Assembly (NCBI GenBank): GCA_036725605.1
Contig: DAIMDW010000016.1
Coordinates: forward strand, 62,001-126,000
Direction: 5' to 3'
Length of the DNA stretch: 64,000 bases
Source: CALBTQ01 sp036725605
Lineage (GTDB): Bacteria > Lernaellota > Lernaellaia > Lernaellales > Lernaellaceae
The notes beneath the pieces are model-generated. The model made no database searches. It had not been told where the DNA came from and worked only from the letters and a program-made list of their open reading frames with translations. Below, piece by piece: positions 8,763-16,847 of this stretch. Position 1 is the first letter of the stretch; every line of letters starts with the position of its first letter. The position numbers and the translations under genes were made by a program.

Positions 8763-9803
8763 TTATTTACCGAAAAGGGGCAATTCTTCGCCGCTCGTTT
8801 GCGCCGCTTTTTTCGGTGCGGACGGCGCGCCGGGCAGGGCGAAGCGATAACCGTCCTGCGTGCGCGCCGGTTTGTAGATGTTCGTTTCCAAATGCCAGAC
8901 GCGCTCGGACCACTGCCCCGCGGCGATTTTGGTTTCGGTTTCCAGGAAGGCGAACACCTTGGCGTCCAGGTTGTCCAGGTAATGCAGCACCGCCGCCTCG
9001 GCGAACATCGGAATCTTCGCCGAGCCCCATTCCGGCCGGCCGTGGTGCGACAGAATCATGTGCTCGATCTGCATCACCCGTTCGGCGCTCAGGTCCGGGA
9101 CCTGCGCGGCCAGGCGCGTCAGGTACTGGATGCCGATGACGTGATGCCCGACCAGCCGCCCCTCGTCGGTGTAGTCCAGCGAGAGCGTGTAGGCCAGTTC
9201 GCGCACCTTGCCCAGGTCGTGAAACAGCGTGCCGGCCAGCAGCAGGTTGCGGTCCAGCGCCGGGTAATGCGCGCAGATTTTATCGGCCAGCAGCATCATC
9301 GAGCACGTATGCTCCAGCAGCCCGCCCAGGTACGCCTGGTGGATGTTCATCGCCGCCGGCGCGGTCTTGAAGCGGGGACCGAGTTCCTCGTCGTCCAACA
9401 GCGCCAGCGCCAGCGCGCGCAGCGGCTCGTCCTCCAGCGACTCGGCCAGCGCGCGGACCGTCTGCCAATAGGATTCGACATCGCGCGGACACACCGGCAG
9501 AAACAACGCGGCGTCGACCTCGCTTTCCGGCACCGGCTCGAGGTAGGTGACCACCAGTTGCATCTGGTTGTTGTACAAATTGCCGCGCGCCTGAATCAGC
9601 ACGAACGACCCCGAACCCGCCGCCGCGTCGAACTGTTCGGCGTTGTCCCACACCCGCGCCTCCATCTCGCCGGTGCGGTCGGCCAGCGTCAGGTTGAGGT
9701 ACGGTTTGCCCGCCCGGGTCGTCCCGCGCGATTTGTTGCGCACAAAATAAACTCCGTCGACCAACTGACCGTCGGCGATCTGCTCGAGCCAAATATGCTC
9801 CAT
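8763..9803 (-). CDS. yhaM: YhaM-type OB-fold/HD-domain 3'-5' exoribonuclease
   Basis: A 346-residue protein with an N-terminal OB-fold (about 10-95, LNLTLADRTGEMEARVWDN) and a metal-dependent HD domain. The HD motif appears as LLEHTCSM, LFHDLGKV and MILSHHGRPEWGS, the arrangement seen in Bacillus YhaM, a 3'-5' exoribonuclease that trims RNA and single-stranded DNA. The C-terminal tail (about 315-346) is Lys/Pro-rich and probably disordered. It is the first gene of a three-gene unit with an HAD phosphatase and a radical SAM protein. The ATG at 9803 fits the known N-terminus. Family assignment is firm; the substrate here is inferred. Confidence 0.9.
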   Translation of the reverse strand: MEHIWLEQIADGQLVDGVYFVRNKSRGTTRAGKPYLNLTLADRTGEMEARVWDNAEQFDAAAGSGSFVLIQARGNLYNNQMQLVVTYLEPVPESEVDAALFLPVCPRDVESYWQTVRALAESLEDEPLRALALALLDDEELGPRFKTAPAAMNIHQAYLGGLLEHTCSMMLLADKICAHYPALDRNLLLAGTLFHDLGKVRELAYTLSLDYTDEGRLVGHHVIGIQYLTRLAAQVPDLSAERVMQIEHMILSHHGRPEWGSAKIPMFAEAAVLHYLDNLDAKVFAFLETETKIAAGQWSERVWHLETNIYKPARTQDGYRFALPGAPSAPKKAAQTSGEELPLFGK

Positions 9804-9945
9804 GCCGCATCCTTTCCGTGAGGGGCCCCATGATAGCCGCCCCCGCGCGCCGGGAACAAGCCCGGATTACTTGACACTCGCGCGCGCTTGACGGTACGTT
9901 GAACCATTCTTTATCGACCAACATCGCCCGAGGCGGGAAGTCCGG

Positions 9946-10500
9946 ATGAACGTACGTCGTATGACGATATTGCTGTTGACCGTTTTGCTGCTGAGCGCCG
10001 CGCCGGTGCTGGCCCAGCGGGGCGGACGCGTGAGCGTGGGCGCGGACGTGGGCATGCAAAAGCCGTACATGACGCATCCGCAGCCGCAGTACTTCCGCAC
10101 CAAGCTCGACCTGGTGTTCGGCGGGCACATCGACTACGGCATCAGCGACCGCGCGGGCGTGCAGTTCGGCCTGCTGCGCAGCGACCAGGAAGTCGAAGTG
10201 CGCGACGACAAGACCAACACGATGACCATGCAGGAACTGTACTTCCACTTCCGCTGGAACCTGCTGACCGGTTACGTCGAACCGTACGTGTTGTTGGGCG
10301 CGGAGTATTATCTGATCAACCTCGATCCGCCGCTCGAAGACGAAAACGATCCCGGCGCGACGGCCGGCCTGGGCGTGACCGCCATCGTGTCCGACAACAT
10401 CGCCCTGGGGTTGTGCTCGCGTTTCAGTTATATTTTCGTGCAGGATTTCGATTCGGCCCGCGTGGTGCAGGGCCTGGCCACCGTGACGTTCTCGTTTTAA
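9946..10500 (+). CDS. Small outer-membrane beta-barrel protein 1
   Basis: A 184-residue protein with a cleavable signal peptide (1-23, ending VLAQ) followed by alternating hydrophobic and polar beta-strands and a final strand ending VTFSF, the aromatic C-terminus typical of outer-membrane barrels. Its length suits an eight-stranded OmpA/OmpW-like barrel. The first of three consecutive barrel genes (9946-11728) separated by 15 bp and 1 bp, so the three are surely one operon. No pore or binding motif is readable. This may be a structural or adhesion set; exact role unknown. Confidence 0.8.
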   Translation: MNVRRMTILLLTVLLLSAAPVLAQRGGRVSVGADVGMQKPYMTHPQPQYFRTKLDLVFGGHIDYGISDRAGVQFGLLRSDQEVEVRDDKTNTMTMQELYFHFRWNLLTGYVEPYVLLGAEYYLINLDPPLEDENDPGATAGLGVTAIVSDNIALGLCSRFSYIFVQDFDSARVVQGLATVTFSF

Positions 10501-10515
10501 GGAGAGGCATCGCCC

Positions 10516-11127
10516 GTGCGACGTTCGCTGCTGATTCTCGCGGTTGTTTCGCTGCTGGCCCTCGCGCCGGCGGCGTGGGCGAAGGATTTTAAAAGCAACA
10601 CCTGCGCCGAGGGCGGCTTCATGTACCTGTTCGGCTTCGACGATCGCGCCGATTACATCCGCATCATGCCGACCGAAACCTACGGCGGCACGCTGTTTCA
10701 GGTGTTCGATTTTCCCTGGGCGCGCAACATGATCGGCGAGATCAACTACCTGTACGCCGACGCGCGCGGCGAGGCCTTCGGCTGGCAGGGCGGCGACTCG
10801 AACCTGTTCGATTTGCGCATGCACCACGGCGCGTTCAACGTCGGCTACTTTTTCGAAGGACGGCGGCTGCACCCGTATTTCTCGGGCGGCTTCGGCGTCG
10901 CCGCGTTGATCTACGAGGACCGCGCCGGCGATCGTATCGATGAACAGGACCTGACCATCAACCTCGGCGGCGGCACCGACTACACGATCTGGGAAACGGG
11001 GCAGGCCGCGCTGGAACGGGTGGACCTGGGATTTCGTGTGCGTTACTACTACATCTTCCAGAAGGAAGTGTTCAACACGGCGCTCAACGGCGTTTCGCTG
11101 ACGTTGCGCCTCAATCTGCGGTGGTAA
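10516..11127 (+). CDS. Small outer-membrane beta-barrel protein 2
   Basis: A 203-residue protein starting at a GTG 15 bp after the previous gene, with a GGAGAGG ribosome site just after that gene's stop. The signal peptide ends at AWAKD (about residue 22). The mature part is made of amphipathic strands and ends LRLNLRW, with the C-terminal aromatic residue used for barrel assembly. Sequence similarity to the two flanking barrels is low except for overall design, so they are functional partners and not recent duplicates. Central gene of a three-gene barrel operon. Confidence 0.78.
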   Translation: MRRSLLILAVVSLLALAPAAWAKDFKSNTCAEGGFMYLFGFDDRADYIRIMPTETYGGTLFQVFDFPWARNMIGEINYLYADARGEAFGWQGGDSNLFDLRMHHGAFNVGYFFEGRRLHPYFSGGFGVAALIYEDRAGDRIDEQDLTINLGGGTDYTIWETGQAALERVDLGFRVRYYYIFQKEVFNTALNGVSLTLRLNLRW

Positions 11128-11128
11128 G

Positions 11129-11728
11129 ATGAAACGCTTGGCGTTGGCCTTGATGGTTCTGCTGCTGACGGCCGTCCCGGCCGCGGCGCTGATGGAAAAC
11201 GATTTCGCCATCATGCCCCAGGCCGGCGGCGTGATGCTCGGCGGCGATCTGGGCGACATGTTCGCGCCCGACTTCGCCTTCGGCGGCGCCTTCGCCTACG
11301 GGATCGTCGATTGGCTCGGTCTCGAAGCCGATTTCATCTACAGTGTTCACGAAGCAAGCGACGAGGACGAAACCGGCCGGATCGACCTGAGCCACTGCAC
11401 CGCCATGGCCGGGCCGCGCTTCAACTGGAACACCCAGTACGTCGTGCCCTACGTGACGCTCATGGGCGGCGCGAGCTTCCTGGGCTACAAGGCCAAGTGG
11501 GTGGTCAAGGACACGACGCTCACCGACGACAACAACGCGCACGGCTTCGGCGGCGCGGTGGGCGCGGGCGTCGACTTCTTCGTCGCCAATACCTTCACCG
11601 TGGGTGTCAGCGGCCGGGCGGGCTACTTCGGCTCGAACCTCGAATACAAGCACGCCGACGAGGATGACGGCGAGGCCGGCGGCTACGCCTTCTACGCGGG
11701 ACTGGTGCGCTTCACTCTGCTTTTCTAA
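11129..11728 (+). CDS. Small outer-membrane beta-barrel protein 3
   Basis: A 199-residue barrel protein beginning one base after the stop of barrel 2. The signal peptide is MKRLALALMVLLLTAVPAAA. Gly-rich strands such as GGAVGAGVDFFV and the terminal VRFTLLF fit an eight-stranded outer-membrane barrel. The 3' end overlaps by 17 bp the 3' end of the convergent acyl-CoA synthetase-like gene on the other strand, so there is no room for a conventional terminator between them. Function unknown; tight linkage implies co-expression with the two upstream barrels. Confidence 0.78.
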   Translation: MKRLALALMVLLLTAVPAAALMENDFAIMPQAGGVMLGGDLGDMFAPDFAFGGAFAYGIVDWLGLEADFIYSVHEASDEDETGRIDLSHCTAMAGPRFNWNTQYVVPYVTLMGGASFLGYKAKWVVKDTTLTDDNNAHGFGGAVGAGVDFFVANTFTVGVSGRAGYFGSNLEYKHADEDDGEAGGYAFYAGLVRFTLLF

Positions 11729-13106
11729 AGGTCGCCATCGCCGCCAACGCCGCGGCCGCCCGCTCCGCGTTGGGATACACCGGCAGAAAATCGCCCACCG
11801 CTTCCTCGGTCATTTTCACGAAACGCGGATGCCCGATATGCGCGACCAGAATCGGCATCTGTTTCGCCTTCGCGCGCACCTTGGCCAGGTCGTGGAAAAT
11901 CATCTGCTCCATGCCCACGCCGCTGTCCACGAAGGGAGCCACCGCGCCCCACGGAATGGCGATGAGCACCAGCAGCGCGTCGACCTGCGGATCGTCCAGC
12001 AGCGCGTCCAGCGCGACGTTGTAGACGCCCGAGGGCCCCACGTCCAGCGGATTGCCCACGGTCATCCACGCCGGCGCGACCGCCTGCACTTTCGCGATCG
12101 TTTCCGGTGCAAGCGTCGCCAGGCGCAGCCCGGCGGCGGTGATCGTGTCGGTCGCCAGAATGCCCTGCGAGCCCGAGGTCGTCACCATCGCCACGTTCGG
12201 CCCCTTGGGCACCGGGCAACGGTCGAAGGCCGCGGCGAGGTCGGTCAGGTGCTCCAGTGACTTGGCGCGAATGCCGCCGGCCTGGGCCAGCGCGCCGGCG
12301 AACACCGCGTCCGATCCGGCCAGGCTCGCCGTGTGGCTGCCCACCGCCTGCGCGCCCGCGTCGGTCACGCCGCCCTTGAGCACGACGACCGGTTTGCGCG
12401 CCGCGCAGTGCCGCACGGCGTCCATGAACTTGGGTCCGTCGCCCACGCCTTCCAGGTACAGCGCAACCACGCGCGTGTCCGGATCGTCGGCCAGGAAATA
12501 CAGGAAGTCCGCTTCGTCCAGGTCGATGCGGTTGCCCAGCGTGATCGCCTTGGACAGACGCAGGCCGTTGTACGGCGCCCAATCCAGCAGGATCGAGCCG
12601 AAGACGCCGCTTTGCGCGATCAGCGCCACGCCGCCGCGCCCCAGGCTTTCCTCCTGCACCTCGGTCGAGGAAAAACGGCTGCGCGTGTCGACCACGCCCA
12701 CGCAGTTGGGGCCGAGCAGGCGAATGCCCAGCGCGTCGGCCTTGGCTTTGAGCGACGCCTGGCGCGCCGCGCCCTGTGCGCCGGTTTCGGCGAAGCCCGC
12801 GCTCTCGACGATCGCCAGCTTCACGCCGATCGCCGCGAGTTCCTCAACGCTGCGCTCGACGTGCGGTGCGGCCACGACGATGATCGCCAGGTCGAACGGG
12901 CCTTCGCTCGCCGCGCTCTCGATGGTTGTGTGCGTGGCGCGCCCGAACACCGTGTTGCCCTTTGCGTTGACCAGCGTGACGCGTTCGGCGAATCCGTGCT
13001 CAAACAGGTAGCGGGCGATGCCGGCGCTGAAAAGCTTCTGCTCACTGGCGCCGACAAGAATCAACTTTCGCGGATCGAACAACCTGGATAAATCGATGTG
13101 TTTCAT
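11712..13106 (-). CDS. NDP-forming acyl-CoA synthetase alpha-type protein
   Basis: A 464-residue protein resembling the alpha part of ADP/GDP-forming acyl-CoA synthetases (succinyl-CoA-ligase-like). It has an N-terminal CoA-binding Rossmann domain (about 8-130, LILVGASE), a ligase domain with LIAQSGVFGS, and the phospho-histidine segment in VGSHTASLAGSD (about residue 253). The ATP-grasp beta domain found fused in many homologues is absent, and no separate beta-subunit gene is adjacent, so either it is encoded elsewhere or the protein works as a CoA-transferring partner only. The gene stands alone, convergent with the barrel operon. Confidence 0.85.
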   Translation of the reverse strand: MKHIDLSRLFDPRKLILVGASEQKLFSAGIARYLFEHGFAERVTLVNAKGNTVFGRATHTTIESAASEGPFDLAIIVVAAPHVERSVEELAAIGVKLAIVESAGFAETGAQGAARQASLKAKADALGIRLLGPNCVGVVDTRSRFSSTEVQEESLGRGGVALIAQSGVFGSILLDWAPYNGLRLSKAITLGNRIDLDEADFLYFLADDPDTRVVALYLEGVGDGPKFMDAVRHCAARKPVVVLKGGVTDAGAQAVGSHTASLAGSDAVFAGALAQAGGIRAKSLEHLTDLAAAFDRCPVPKGPNVAMVTTSGSQGILATDTITAAGLRLATLAPETIAKVQAVAPAWMTVGNPLDVGPSGVYNVALDALLDDPQVDALLVLIAIPWGAVAPFVDSGVGMEQMIFHDLAKVRAKAKQMPILVAHIGHPRFVKMTEEAVGDFLPVYPNAERAAAALAAMATFRKAE

Positions 13107-13260
13107 GGCTGTCAGGTTTAATCCGAACGGCCGTTGGATGCAAGAAGAGATGCTGAAAGATTGCTTATGGATTTTTGTTGATTGTGCTCACAGATTAAAG
13201 ATATTTTTAATCGGTCCTTCTCCTGAAGGATCATGGAGTATATCTATAAGGAAGAATACC

Positions 13261-13881
13261 ATGAAGAATCCGCTTTCTCTTCTCCTCGTCATTTTTCTTC
13301 TCGTCTTCGCTTCGCCTTCTTGCGATGACGACCCTTCGACAGGCTCAGGGCAGGCTAATAATGACGATGATTCAACGGATGATGACGAGAATGACGACGA
13401 CGCAACCGATGACGATGCGATCGATGACGACACGTCCGACGATGACACATCCGACGACGATACGATCGACGATGGTGTTTCGCCAAGAATCGGCAACGCT
13501 TACTGGGAACCGAATCCGACAGAGTTGCGGGAAATTGAAAATGTAGGATATTATTGGATGAGCTACATTTATTTTTCGGTATGCGATCCCAATAATGATC
13601 TTGTTCCGGATGGGGAGGTCTGCCTATTGGATATGCCGACTATTATTGCCCCCTGTTTGGACTGGAGAGATCTTGAAACTGATGGCGACGTCTATGATGT
13701 GGATGACTGTGACAATCCAACAACTTTTTGGATAGCATACACTTTTGCAACGATAGATGATCCGTTTGCCAACCCTCCGGGAGAATATTGCGCCCGATTG
13801 ATCGTGAGCGACAGCGCCGGTCATGAAGATATTCTGGAGGATCTTTGCGTTACGCATGATCCGCCGGTGTCGATGTATTGA
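13261..13881 (+). CDS. Asp-rich lipoprotein with a repeat-derived insert
   Basis: A 206-residue lipoprotein. The signal peptide ends at lipobox ASPSC (Cys21) and is followed by an Asp tract of about 50 residues with DDDT/DDDA periods, then a 130-residue domain with a spread of cysteines (VCDP, VCLLD, APCLD, DDCDN, YCARL, LCVTH) that looks like a disulfide-stabilised Ig-like domain (FANPPGEYCARLIVSDSAG resembles a beta-sandwich strand pair). The start ATG at 13261 replaces a longer open frame. Within the tract, residues PSTGSGQA come from a copy of a dispersed palindromic repeat (13333-13355). Function unknown. Confidence 0.75.
   Translation: MKNPLSLLLVIFLLVFASPSCDDDPSTGSGQANNDDDSTDDDENDDDATDDDAIDDDTSDDDTSDDDTIDDGVSPRIGNAYWEPNPTELREIENVGYYWMSYIYFSVCDPNNDLVPDGEVCLLDMPTIIAPCLDWRDLETDGDVYDVDDCDNPTTFWIAYTFATIDDPFANPPGEYCARLIVSDSAGHEDILEDLCVTHDPPVSMY
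13333..13355 (+). repeat. Fragment of a dispersed REP-like repeat inside a coding region
   Basis: The sequence beginning CCTTCGACAGGCTCAGGG is the core of a palindromic intergenic repeat common in many bacterial genomes. Here it lies in frame in the Asp-rich linker of a lipoprotein and is the only non-GAY stretch there, encoding PSTGSGQA. Confidence 0.6.
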
Positions 13882-13980
13882 TCAAATATCTCATTTGCCC
13901 GTCGTTTGCGAAAACATCGTTGTTGCTTCCCGGTGCATTCTCGCCAATAATGACCGCAACGATTTTCACGCGAGGGAACG

Positions 13981-14586
13981 ATGGACGATCGACCGCAACT
14001 TATCCTCTTCGACATGGTCGGCGTGCTGGTGCGCATGCGCGGCTCCAAGCAGATCCTGACCTGGATCGAAGGCCGCATGACGCCCGCCGAACTGTGGCAG
14101 TGGTGGGTGAACTCCCCGGCGATCGTCGCTTTCGAAACCGGCCGCATGAGCGGCGAGGAGTTCGCGGAGTACGTCGTGCACGAACTGCAATTGCCGATCG
14201 AGCCGGCGCTGTGGCTCGCGAAAATCGTCGATTGGTTCGACGGCCCGTTCCCCGAAACGCGTGAAACGCTCACCGCGCTGCACGGTCGTTTCCCGCTGGC
14301 GATCCTCTCCAACACCAACGCGCTGTTTTACGAAAAGCTGCGCACGATGGACCTGCTGCCGTTTTTCGGGCGCACGTTTTTTTCGCACCTCACCGGCTTG
14401 CTCAAACCCGACCCCGACGCCTTCTTGCAGGTGGTCGAACACACCGGCATTCCCGCCGAAAAAATCCTCTTTTTCGACGACACCGAGGAAAACATTCGGA
14501 CCGCGCGGGAGCTTGGTTTTCGCGCGCACCACACCCACGGCATGGGCGACGTGCGCGACGTGCTGACCGAACTGCGCTTGCTGTAA
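13981..14586 (+). CDS. HAD-like hydrolase, tandem copy 1
   Basis: A 201-residue HAD-superfamily protein of the IA (YihX/epoxide-hydrolase N-terminal) type. Motif I is LILFDMVGVLV: the nucleophile Asp is kept but the second Asp of DxD is Val. Motif II is ILSNTN, motif III is the Lys in LKPDPDAF, and motif IV is LFFDDTEENI. The missing general acid/base means the activity may differ from ordinary phosphatases. A paralogue of similar length follows 34 bp later with the same DMVGV substitution, so the change is inherited and not random damage. Substrate unknown. Confidence 0.83.
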   Translation: MDDRPQLILFDMVGVLVRMRGSKQILTWIEGRMTPAELWQWWVNSPAIVAFETGRMSGEEFAEYVVHELQLPIEPALWLAKIVDWFDGPFPETRETLTALHGRFPLAILSNTNALFYEKLRTMDLLPFFGRTFFSHLTGLLKPDPDAFLQVVEHTGIPAEKILFFDDTEENIRTARELGFRAHHTHGMGDVRDVLTELRLL

Positions 14587-14620
14587 CATCCGTCATCGAA
14601 TGAAAGTGCGTGAGCGAACG

Positions 14621-15229
14621 ATGAACGAGGCGGTGCGACTCATTTTGTTCGACATGGTCGGCGTCATGCTGCGTCTGGAGAATGCAACGTCGATGCTCGA
14701 TTGGACTGCCGGCCGGATGTCGCCCGACCAACTGCGGCAATGGTGGAACGACGCGCCGGTGATCGCCGCTTTCGAAACCGGGCGCATCGACCGCGACGAG
14801 TTCGCTGCGACCGTCACCGGCGAGTTGCAATTGCCGGTCGAGCCGCAGGAGTTTTTGCAAACGATCATCGCCTGCCGCGCCATCCCCTTTCTCGAAACGC
14901 GCGAAACGCTCGCCGTGCTGCACGACCGCTTTCCGCTGGCGATTCTCTCCAACGCCGACCCGCTGCTGTACGACAAGGCGCTCGCGTTGGATCTCCTGCC
15001 GTTTTTCAGGCAAACGTTTTTTTCGCACCTCACCGGCTTGCTCAAACCCGACCCCGCCGCCTTTGCGCAGGTGGTCGAGCAGACCGGCGTGCCGGCCGAG
15101 GGGATTCTCTATTTCGACGACCGACAGGAGAACATCGACGCCGCCCGGGACCTTGGTTTTCGCGCGCACCTCACCTGCGGCATGACGGCGGTGCGGGAAA
15201 TTCTCTACGATTTGAACCTGTTGTCTTAA
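14621..15229 (+). CDS. HAD-like hydrolase, tandem copy 2
   Basis: A 202-residue paralogue of the preceding gene, matching it along the whole length (FDMVGV, RMSPDQLRQWW, AFETGRI, FFSHLTGLLKPDP, ILYFDDRQENI). Again motif I reads D-M-V-G-V, lacking the second catalytic Asp. The chosen start is ATG 14621 (MNEAVRLILFD), which aligns with copy 1; an in-frame ATG at 14600 exists but has no better ribosome site. Near-identical DNA blocks (for example around 14385-14410 and 15025-15050) show that the copies are still exchanging or recently duplicated sequence. Confidence 0.83.
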   Translation: MNEAVRLILFDMVGVMLRLENATSMLDWTAGRMSPDQLRQWWNDAPVIAAFETGRIDRDEFAATVTGELQLPVEPQEFLQTIIACRAIPFLETRETLAVLHDRFPLAILSNADPLLYDKALALDLLPFFRQTFFSHLTGLLKPDPAAFAQVVEQTGVPAEGILYFDDRQENIDAARDLGFRAHLTCGMTAVREILYDLNLLS

Positions 15230-15379
15230 ATTGAAATCGTTGGAAACGTTTCGTGCCGGTTGATTTGCGATCCCGCCGCTCCGGCCCGGCGCGACAAATG
15301 TAAAATGCCGGTTGTTATTATATTGGAAATCCGTTATTATAATGAACCGGGGGCATAATGGAATTATTGGAGGTGCGCG

Positions 15380-16627
15380 ATGCGTTGCGCCGGATTCGTC
15401 CTTATGTCCTTGCTGATCCTTTTTTCCGTAAATCTTATCTCCTGCGATGACGACGACGATTCTTCCTCAGATTCAGCATCAGCCGACGATGACGACGATA
15501 CCGGTGATGACGATGCCGTCGATGACGATTCGTTGAGCGACGACGACGATTCGACCGCCGATGATGATTTTATCGATGACGACGACGATGATGACGATAC
15601 CGGCCCCACGTATTTGATGGTTTTCGGTTTGAAGGACAGCGAGTACACGTCTTTTCGCCAGACGGAAAAAGGCTGGATCGAGCAGTCGATGCCCAATCCG
15701 GCGACCGGCTGGCCCGGTCCGGAATTGGGCCCGATGTCTTTCGCCAACGGTGAACAAGGCCACGGCGTCTGGAACCAATTCGGCGACATGGTCTCGGCGA
15801 TGCACGTCTGGATGGACTACGATCCCGAAGACGGTTGGTCCTTGAAACCATTGCGGCCGCAGGCGCACATGAACGCGGCGGTAACCAACATCAGCGCCTA
15901 TGGCGCCGGCGGGAATTTCTGGGCCTCGTCGTATGTCTGGCAAATATTCGTGATCAACAATTACCTCTATCAGTACACCGACGACGCCGCCAACGAGCAA
16001 TTGGACGGACACGTGGGCGCGAGCCATAACGCCATGTACTTTTTCGATGTTGAAAACGGCTATGTTTCCGGCAGCAGCGACAGCGGCAATTATTTACTCC
16101 GCCTGCTCGACAACGATTGGCAGTGGGTCGGCATGCCGCCGGAATTCGGCGATTACCAGTTTAAAGTCCTGGAAATGTTCGACATGCACAACGGCCTGGG
16201 GATCATCGATGCGAATGCGCATACGTCGCGCCTGGTGCGTATGACCGACGATGTCTGGACGCCCGTGACGCCGCCGCAAGGCTGCGTGAACATGCCGCCC
16301 GAAGGGGTGTTCGGCAATGAGGATCGCGCCGTGGTCATTCGCTATTCGCAGACCGAAGAGCGGTTCTGGGATTACCGCGACGGCCAGTGGTCCTGCCGCC
16401 AGGTCGACCAGACCGACGATTCCGTGAAAATCATCCATGCCACGGTCTGGCGCAACGGTCGCGTTTTTCTCGCCGGCTTGAAAAACAGCGCCGAGCCGGT
16501 GTTGTACGAAGTGCTGGCCGATTCGGTGGTCCCGGTGGATGTGCCGCACGAGATCACCACGATCTACGGCGTGTTCGCCCTCGGCGCCCAGGCGCCGCAC
16601 CAGGCCAACTGGCGGCTGATCTTCTAA
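15380..16627 (+). CDS. Asp-rich lipoprotein with repeat-type C-terminal domain
   Basis: A 415-residue lipoprotein. Signal peptide with lipobox NLISC (Cys22), Asp-rich tract (about 22-74), then a 340-residue region whose repeated WxxxxP/W-G segments and short strands suggest a beta-propeller-like fold (not proven). No catalytic motif is visible. The gene is preceded by an AT-rich stretch with a TATAAT at 15338-15343 that could be its -10 element, and an intrinsic terminator follows at 16649. A single-gene unit that probably displays its C-terminal domain at the cell surface on a stiff, strongly acidic spacer. Confidence 0.75.
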   Translation: MRCAGFVLMSLLILFSVNLISCDDDDDSSSDSASADDDDDTGDDDAVDDDSLSDDDDSTADDDFIDDDDDDDDTGPTYLMVFGLKDSEYTSFRQTEKGWIEQSMPNPATGWPGPELGPMSFANGEQGHGVWNQFGDMVSAMHVWMDYDPEDGWSLKPLRPQAHMNAAVTNISAYGAGGNFWASSYVWQIFVINNYLYQYTDDAANEQLDGHVGASHNAMYFFDVENGYVSGSSDSGNYLLRLLDNDWQWVGMPPEFGDYQFKVLEMFDMHNGLGIIDANAHTSRLVRMTDDVWTPVTPPQGCVNMPPEGVFGNEDRAVVIRYSQTEERFWDYRDGQWSCRQVDQTDDSVKIIHATVWRNGRVFLAGLKNSAEPVLYEVLADSVVPVDVPHEITTIYGVFALGAQAPHQANWRLIF

Positions 16628-16648
16628 CCACGTTTGAGAAAGAATTGA

Positions 16649-16675
16649 GGGGGAGCGAGCTCTCCCCCTTTTTTT
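16649..16675 (+). terminator. Intrinsic terminator after the 15380 lipoprotein
   Basis: A seven-base-pair GGGGGAG/CTCCCCC stem with a six-base loop is followed by seven T. It lies 21 bp after the stop codon. Confidence 0.85.
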
Positions 16676-16688
16676 GTTTCTGAAAACA

Positions 16689-16847
16689 GTCATCCTGAGC
16701 GCAGCGAAGGATCTCTCGTCGATGTACGTAGATTCTTCGTCACGCAGACGCGTTCCTCAGAATGACGGTTATCCATGCGCGTCAGCGCTGGATCAAGCTC
16801 CGCACAATGAATGAAACATAGGTGCAGGAATTATTCCTGCCTGGTTA
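16689..16847. repeat. Composite interspersed repeat, copy 1 (units A and B)
   Basis: Unit A (16689-16766) has imperfect 11-bp inverted ends, GTCATCCTGAG and CTCAGAATGAC, and the inner motif GTAGATTCTTCGTC. Unit B (16775-16847) starts ATGCGCGTCAGCG, contains ACAATGAATGAA and ends in a hairpin around GCAGGAATTATTCCTGC that reaches the stop codon of lolA. The same two units occur in the same order at 44445-44672. On the lolA strand the B hairpin lies immediately after the stop and could protect or end the transcript. Confidence 0.8.

Noticed and set aside
13981..15229. Haloacid dehalogenase assignment for the tandem HAD genes
   Set aside because: Dehalogenases have Asp-x-Tyr in motif I; here it is Asp-Met-Val.
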